Source of the DNA: Rotaria socialis
Lineage: Eukaryota > Rotifera > Eurotatoria > Philodinida > Philodinidae
Length of the DNA stretch: 64,000 nt
NCBI GenBank assembly: GCA_905331475.1
Contig: CAJNYU010000397.1
Location: 85,534 to 149,533, forward strand
Direction of reading: 5' to 3'
In this document: positions 59,772 through 64,000 of the stretch, one piece after another
How the letters are laid out: every line of letters starts with the position of its first letter
Numbering within the stretch: position 1 is the stretch's first letter
Translations under genes and position numbers: made by a program
The notes under the pieces: generated by a model
The model's database searches: none
The model's input: the letters and a program-made list of their open reading frames with translations, nothing else
Told to the model about the DNA's origin: nothing

Positions 59772-60734
59772 CTATTCTTTTGCTCGGTCCAACAAATCTA
59801 ACGGATATGTTATTGGGGCACGTACCGATTGTTGCCGTCTTATATATCGTCGAAAATATTCGCCAGTCGATTTCCACGCACGTAAAAATCTTACATCAAG
59901 TGCAGCTATCACGATTGGATCAACTAATATACTTAGATAATTTAGGATTTGCGCGACAGTTCCCACTGTACTGTTTTTATAAAAGAATGGAAATACAACG
60001 AGATGAGGTGACCACAAGATTAACCATAGAGAATAGAATACGCCAGATTGTACAACTAATTGTCGATGATATTTTAAGCGTGCATCAACAATTACTTGTG
60101 TTTGAATACCTTGTGTATTATGAATATAATTGAGACTGAGTAAAAGAAAGATTAATGTCAATATAACTGGTATAAAATAAGAAAATAAAAGAAAGAAAAG
60201 TCGAATAGTCAACGAAACAGGTAGAAGATCACATACATCGCCTGGCGGATTCTCAAGAATACACCATCCGCATATGATGGAAATAATATGACCGAATAGG
60301 GGTGTGATATAAATGGCAATATGAGCAACAACGATCAAGCGACCATTCGAAGAATAAACATTATGATTATAAGCAATTTGTAAATAACGAGAGATATTTA
60401 ATGCTAAAAGAATATAACTTTGTAATAGATTCAAATAGTTGTCAAAGATAGCTTCAGCATAGCAAAACGCCATACGAAAAGTATAAGGTACACATACTGG
60501 TAACCATCGATAAGCATAGATTAGAAAGAATCGAAAGAGTAATAATTCATCAGTTATCAAATAAGCATAGACCCATTGCATTGAATGTTGTCGAACGGAT
60601 GGATATGCAATAAATTGAATCCAGAAAAGAGTATGACTGATGGTGGCAAAAATACACATATAAAATATGGGTTTGACTATTGTCATAGCTTGTGGAGACC
60701 ATCGAATAACTTCACAATATGTTTTATTGTTCAT
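59772..60734 (-). CDS. Rhodopsin-like (class A) G-protein-coupled receptor, orphan
   Basis: One exon encodes 320 aa from the ATG at 60734, followed by seven hydrophobic helices at about 14-40, 50-72, 90-113, 130-155, 172-197, 225-248 and 255-280. The extracellular disulfide pair is likely the Cys in CVPYTF or MAFCYAE with the Cys of GDVC in loop 2. The end of helix 3 reads NISRYLQIAYN, so the D/ERY motif is S-R-Y. Helix 7 has DPIVIAALD in place of NPxxY. The N-terminus carries an NKT glycosylation sequon. An acceptor AG lies at 60762-60763 and the frame is open back to it (ALSANSTTR), so an upstream coding or 5'UTR exon is likely. The ligand is unknown; peptide-type or lineage-expanded receptors of rotifers are the likeliest relatives. 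Confidence 0.85.
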   Translation of the reverse strand: MNNKTYCEVIRWSPQAMTIVKPIFYMCIFATISHTLFWIQFIAYPSVRQHSMQWVYAYLITDELLLFRFFLIYAYRWLPVCVPYTFRMAFCYAEAIFDNYLNLLQSYILLALNISRYLQIAYNHNVYSSNGRLIVVAHIAIYITPLFGHIISIICGWCILENPPGDVCDLLPVSLTIRLFFLLFSYFIPVILTLIFLLLSLNYIHNTQGIQTQVIVDARLKYHRQLVVQSGVFYSLWLILWSPHLVVFPFFYKNSTVGTVAQILNYLSILVDPIVIAALDVRFLRAWKSTGEYFRRYIRRQQSVRAPITYPLDLLDRAKE

Positions 60735-63700
60735 TCTCGTTGTAGAATTTGCAGACAAAGCCTACAATAATATGAATTATACATAGTTTGTAAAATAAAC
60801 AATACAGGGCTATTAGTGTATATAAATAAAATTATAAATAAAAAATCTCAATAGTCATGATGAAAAACCTTTAGATTGATCATTGTTCTAAATTATTCAA
60901 TGATATATTTTCAAAGTGAAATTACAAAGTCAATAATATGAAATAAATACATGAATCTTGATGCATGTAGTAATAGATTTGCTATATTTTTACTAAGAAC
61001 TTTTCTCGAATATCTTTCATTTCAAGAATCTTTATATTATATCAATAACATATCATTATTTATGAGAATATATCGGCATGCATACTTATGGATAACATCG
61101 GGAGAAGATTAATTAGAATATCTCTATTCTTTTGTGACATATTTACCGACATAGTTTTCTATGGGACGGACCGAAGAGAAGAGAAGGCATAGAAGTGATT
61201 AGCTTATTCATAGAATCGAACAGAGTCCGCTTTGTCGTTGTTTTGTAACTGGAGGCAGCTAAAAGTGTTGGGTGAATGTAATAGAAAGTAGTTTTGGTTG
61301 TATTATCATTTTTTTACATCTGTTATAGATGTCTTCTATCATACAGCTAGCTATATGGGGAGAATGTTGTAGCAGATAAGAGCGAAAGAAAATCGGAAAG
61401 GAAATATTTTAGTGATAATTAACATTAGTTAAAATGAACAATATCCGTTTTTGGCTCACGAAATTCATAAAAATTAATTCTATTATTGTAAACTGAATGA
61501 AAAATCAATTATAATTAATGTTTCTTTCCGGCGAAGTCCTTCGATGATCTTATATAAAACAAAACAAAAAAACAATGATGTTTTTTCTCTCAATATACAA
61601 TAGAGTCATAGTAGAGTTTCACTGATAGAAACGTAATTTTCTCGTATAATAAAATGAATCAATAGTTAAAAGAGAGAGAGAGAGATGCTTGTTTCTTCTA
61701 GGAGAAATCAGATACCAAAAATTTTATTAACAATATCGAAAGAAAGATGAAGTATAGTATTAAATTATTTTATATAAAATCCCGAAACAATAACAACAGT
61801 AATATAAATACAAAAGCAATAGTCTTATTGAAAAATAGAACCCAAAGTACCTCAGGACTTTGTATCACTAAGAATAATGTCAACAGGACATTGTCATGCA
61901 TCTATGATTTCATCAAATATTAAGTATGTCTCAGAAACTAATTAATTTAAAAAGATATGCTGAAGTCAATCTTAATCTTTTAGAGATAATTATTAAACAC
62001 ATTGAATACTAGATAAAGTAATAGATTGAAAACTTCAATACTATTAGACTTTGGCCATAGGCAAAATAATCTTTAACAATTACACGACTACTAACAATGT
62101 CTCACATATAAAAATGAGATCTAAAATACTAAAGGAATGTTTTCAGAAACAAAAGTGATTTTAAAAATCTTTACTTTTCAAGTTTCTGTTTATATTTTGA
62201 TAAAAATAATCTTGATCATTGAGAAGATCGATAGATGAAATTTTTGGTTTAATCATTTCCATTTAATTGCTAAATTGTAAAATAAAATTGATAACATAAA
62301 GCTTAACATTATTCAATAATTCATATGTAAAACCAAAAAATAACAATAGACATCTACTCATACTCAATAAGAGATAGTACTACTATATGCTATTGCTATT
62401 TGTTGTCTTCGTCTCTATTATTTCTTCCTTCCTTTCGACAATACTATGTGATGAGCCCTGTGATTGTTCTACGACAGGATTCGTCTACAATAACAGCAGA
62501 ACCAAAATAAAAATAAAAGTCTATATAGACTAAATCAAAAAGGGATTGACTGCTATTTTCTTTGTAAATAATGCATTGAAGCAAATATCAATTACTGTCT
62601 TAGAAGCAAGTGTTAACGTATAATTTTTAAAATAAAAGACTATTATTAACCGCAAAAATAACATGTTCATTAAGGATTATTGTCTTACTCGTTATTGTTA
62701 TATTTTTAAAACAAAAAAATAACCTGAAAAAGCAGTTGCCTTATAGAATACGATTATTTAATAGTAGACAAAAATATATCATTATATATAATCATGCAAA
62801 TAATGTTAGAGATTTGCTAAATATTAACATAGGAGTATTTCTAATCATGCAATGTTTGCATAAATATATTTTTCATACTTAAAAATACATTTTTGTTAAA
62901 AATCCCAATTAGCTGGTGTACATTTTCGTGATAGTAGAATGAGATGCATCGTTTCGAATCCGTTCTTGCCTGTTCCGCCAATACGAAGTAAGAAAAAAAA
63001 CTCGTAAACTCTTTCCGATTATTCAAATTCACAGAAGAATTATTAAGATTAAAGGCCAATCGGCGCATTCATAGTAAGAACTCGAGTAGCTGCTTTATTT
63101 CCAGTTATATTTCTTCTAGCTCATGCTTATCTCTCTGATCTTGTATCGTTTTGGTTGATCTGAGAAAAAAATTCAATTAAAGAGCCTATTTACTGGTATA
63201 AACATCTTCTTGAATAACAAACCAGTCTTCGTCAAATAGGAACATACTGTTTATATTTTGTATCTATAAAAATAATTCAATAGAATCTTGCTGATAGAAG
63301 ATTATTTAATAAAAAGGATGCAATCAATTGCAACATGTCTCGCAAATCATCACTTGCTTTGCTGAAATAAAGGTTGGTACATGGAGTAATAAATATATTT
63401 TAAAACCAAGCTGCTCATGAATATAATACTATAATATTATATGTTTCAGAAATAGGAACAAAAATAGTTATGTCGAGTCATCTATTCGATAGTCTCGGTA
63501 ATAGACAACTTTGATAGAAAAATAGAATCTTAGTGCAATCTCGATCAATTTATTCTATAGATGACTTCTTCTTACAATGAGACGTTTCCTTTTACTAAAC
63601 AAAGAAATTTTCATAATATCTTTCACACTGCTTTTTTAAAGATACATAAGAATTATATAGATTAAAACTATCTATACGCAAATTTAAATGACTAACAAAA

Positions 63701-63790
63701 ATATTTTTGCGTGCTTTCTACCTGAATATACTGCAGTATTTTGCTAGTCCTATGCTCAGCTATTTCGTACAGCACTTTTTTTGTGTACTC
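60735..63790. other. 3-kb AT-rich region, no supported gene
   Basis: Beyond the GPCR 5' flank, nothing with splice-bounded coding structure was found. A 41-codon minus-strand frame at 62896-63018, ending ..GFETMHLILLSRKCTPANWDF, is GC-richer than its surroundings and looks coding-like, but it has no start or acceptor. (GA)n occurs near 61673-61684. Confidence 0.4.
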
Positions 63791-64000
63791 AAAAAGAAAA
63801 GAGTGCACTATAGAATCGGTCAGTGTGCCCGGCCGTCCGTTTATTCGATAACTCTTCACAATTACATTCGATTGAGCTGAAATTTTGTGCACAGAATTAT
63901 CTCATCAATATCTAGGTCGAGTTCGAAGATGAGAAGGATCCGTCAAGAAATGGCTGAGTTATCGAAAAAATTGTCATTTTTGATCAGACCATCCCTGAGG
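63790..64000. repeat. Probable interspersed repeat at the window edge
   Basis: GC content rises abruptly from about 63800 (GTGTGCCCGGCCGTCCGTTT...). The sequence then runs with long open stretches in two frames (for example RSSSKMRRIRQEMAEL) to the window end. The abrupt composition change and lack of gene structure suggest part of a dispersed repeat; its far end is not in view. Confidence 0.35.

Noticed and set aside
1..64000. CRISPR array, bacterial operons, rRNA, complete tRNA genes, telomeric TGTGGG arrays, autonomous transposase or reverse transcriptase
   Set aside because: I looked for these and saw no regular spacer-repeat array, no ribosome-binding-site-driven gene strings, no full cloverleaf, no telomere-type tandem array and no transposase or RT motifs. 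The spliced genes are clearly eukaryotic.

Overview
This is a eukaryotic nuclear window, very AT-rich (around 70% by eye), with compact intron-rich genes. Most introns are about 50-60 nt with GT-AG ends; a few reach 0.4-1.1 kb. The gene set (FHIP, a nicotinic-type receptor subunit, parkin, ubinuclein, PTB, a dystrophin-family protein, SPT4, a rhodopsin-like GPCR) is animal. The tiny introns, high AT, lineage-specific membrane proteins and GPCR style, and acceptor-like AGs right at several start codons fit a bdelloid rotifer best. That assignment is an inference, not proven by any single sequence. Exon coordinates below were worked out by hand from splice signals and frame continuity, so single-base errors are possible.

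Layout. 1-850: a possible terminal exon and a small two-EF-hand gene (+). 2636-3427: a poly-Q protein (+). 3.4-9.0 kb: gene-free, with repeat elements, including a terminal-inverted-repeat element filled with a 9-bp minisatellite. 9018-17006 (-): a 20-exon FHIP gene (FTS-Hook-FHIP dynein adaptor). 20133-23141 (-): a nicotinic-acetylcholine-receptor-like subunit with unusual pore residues. 24414-25441 (-): a short parkin-like RBR ubiquitin ligase. 26727-29475 (+): a two-exon lectin-like membrane receptor ending in an ITIM-type tyrosine motif. 29657-34353 (+): a 15-exon ubinuclein, the HIRA-complex histone H3.3 chaperone subunit. 35.4-39.1 kb (-): two unassigned single-pass membrane proteins. 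41535-44791 (-): a PTB-family RNA-binding protein with only RRM1 and RRM2. 47651-48557 (-) and 48850-51822 (+): a divergent pair, an unassigned 224-aa protein and a short dystrophin-family protein (EF-hands plus ZZ finger). 52300-52659 (+): SPT4. 52.8-58.3 kb: a gene-poor stretch with several foldback and short-period repeat elements and one gene remnant. 59772-60734 (-): a seven-helix GPCR. 60.8-64 kb: no convincing gene, with repeat-like sequence at the edge.

The genes are individually transcribed and show no operon-like logic. The housekeeping functions are endosome transport, chromatin assembly, transcription elongation and splicing control. Between them lie surface or signalling proteins (ion-channel subunit, ITIM lectin receptor, GPCR, small membrane proteins). 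The most unusual points are the ITIM-tailed lectin receptor, the mini-parkin that keeps its catalytic cysteine but lacks the expected catalytic histidine, the Lys at -1' in the channel pore, the two-RRM PTB, and a recurring architecture of inverted-repeat elements packed with 9-14 bp repeats.
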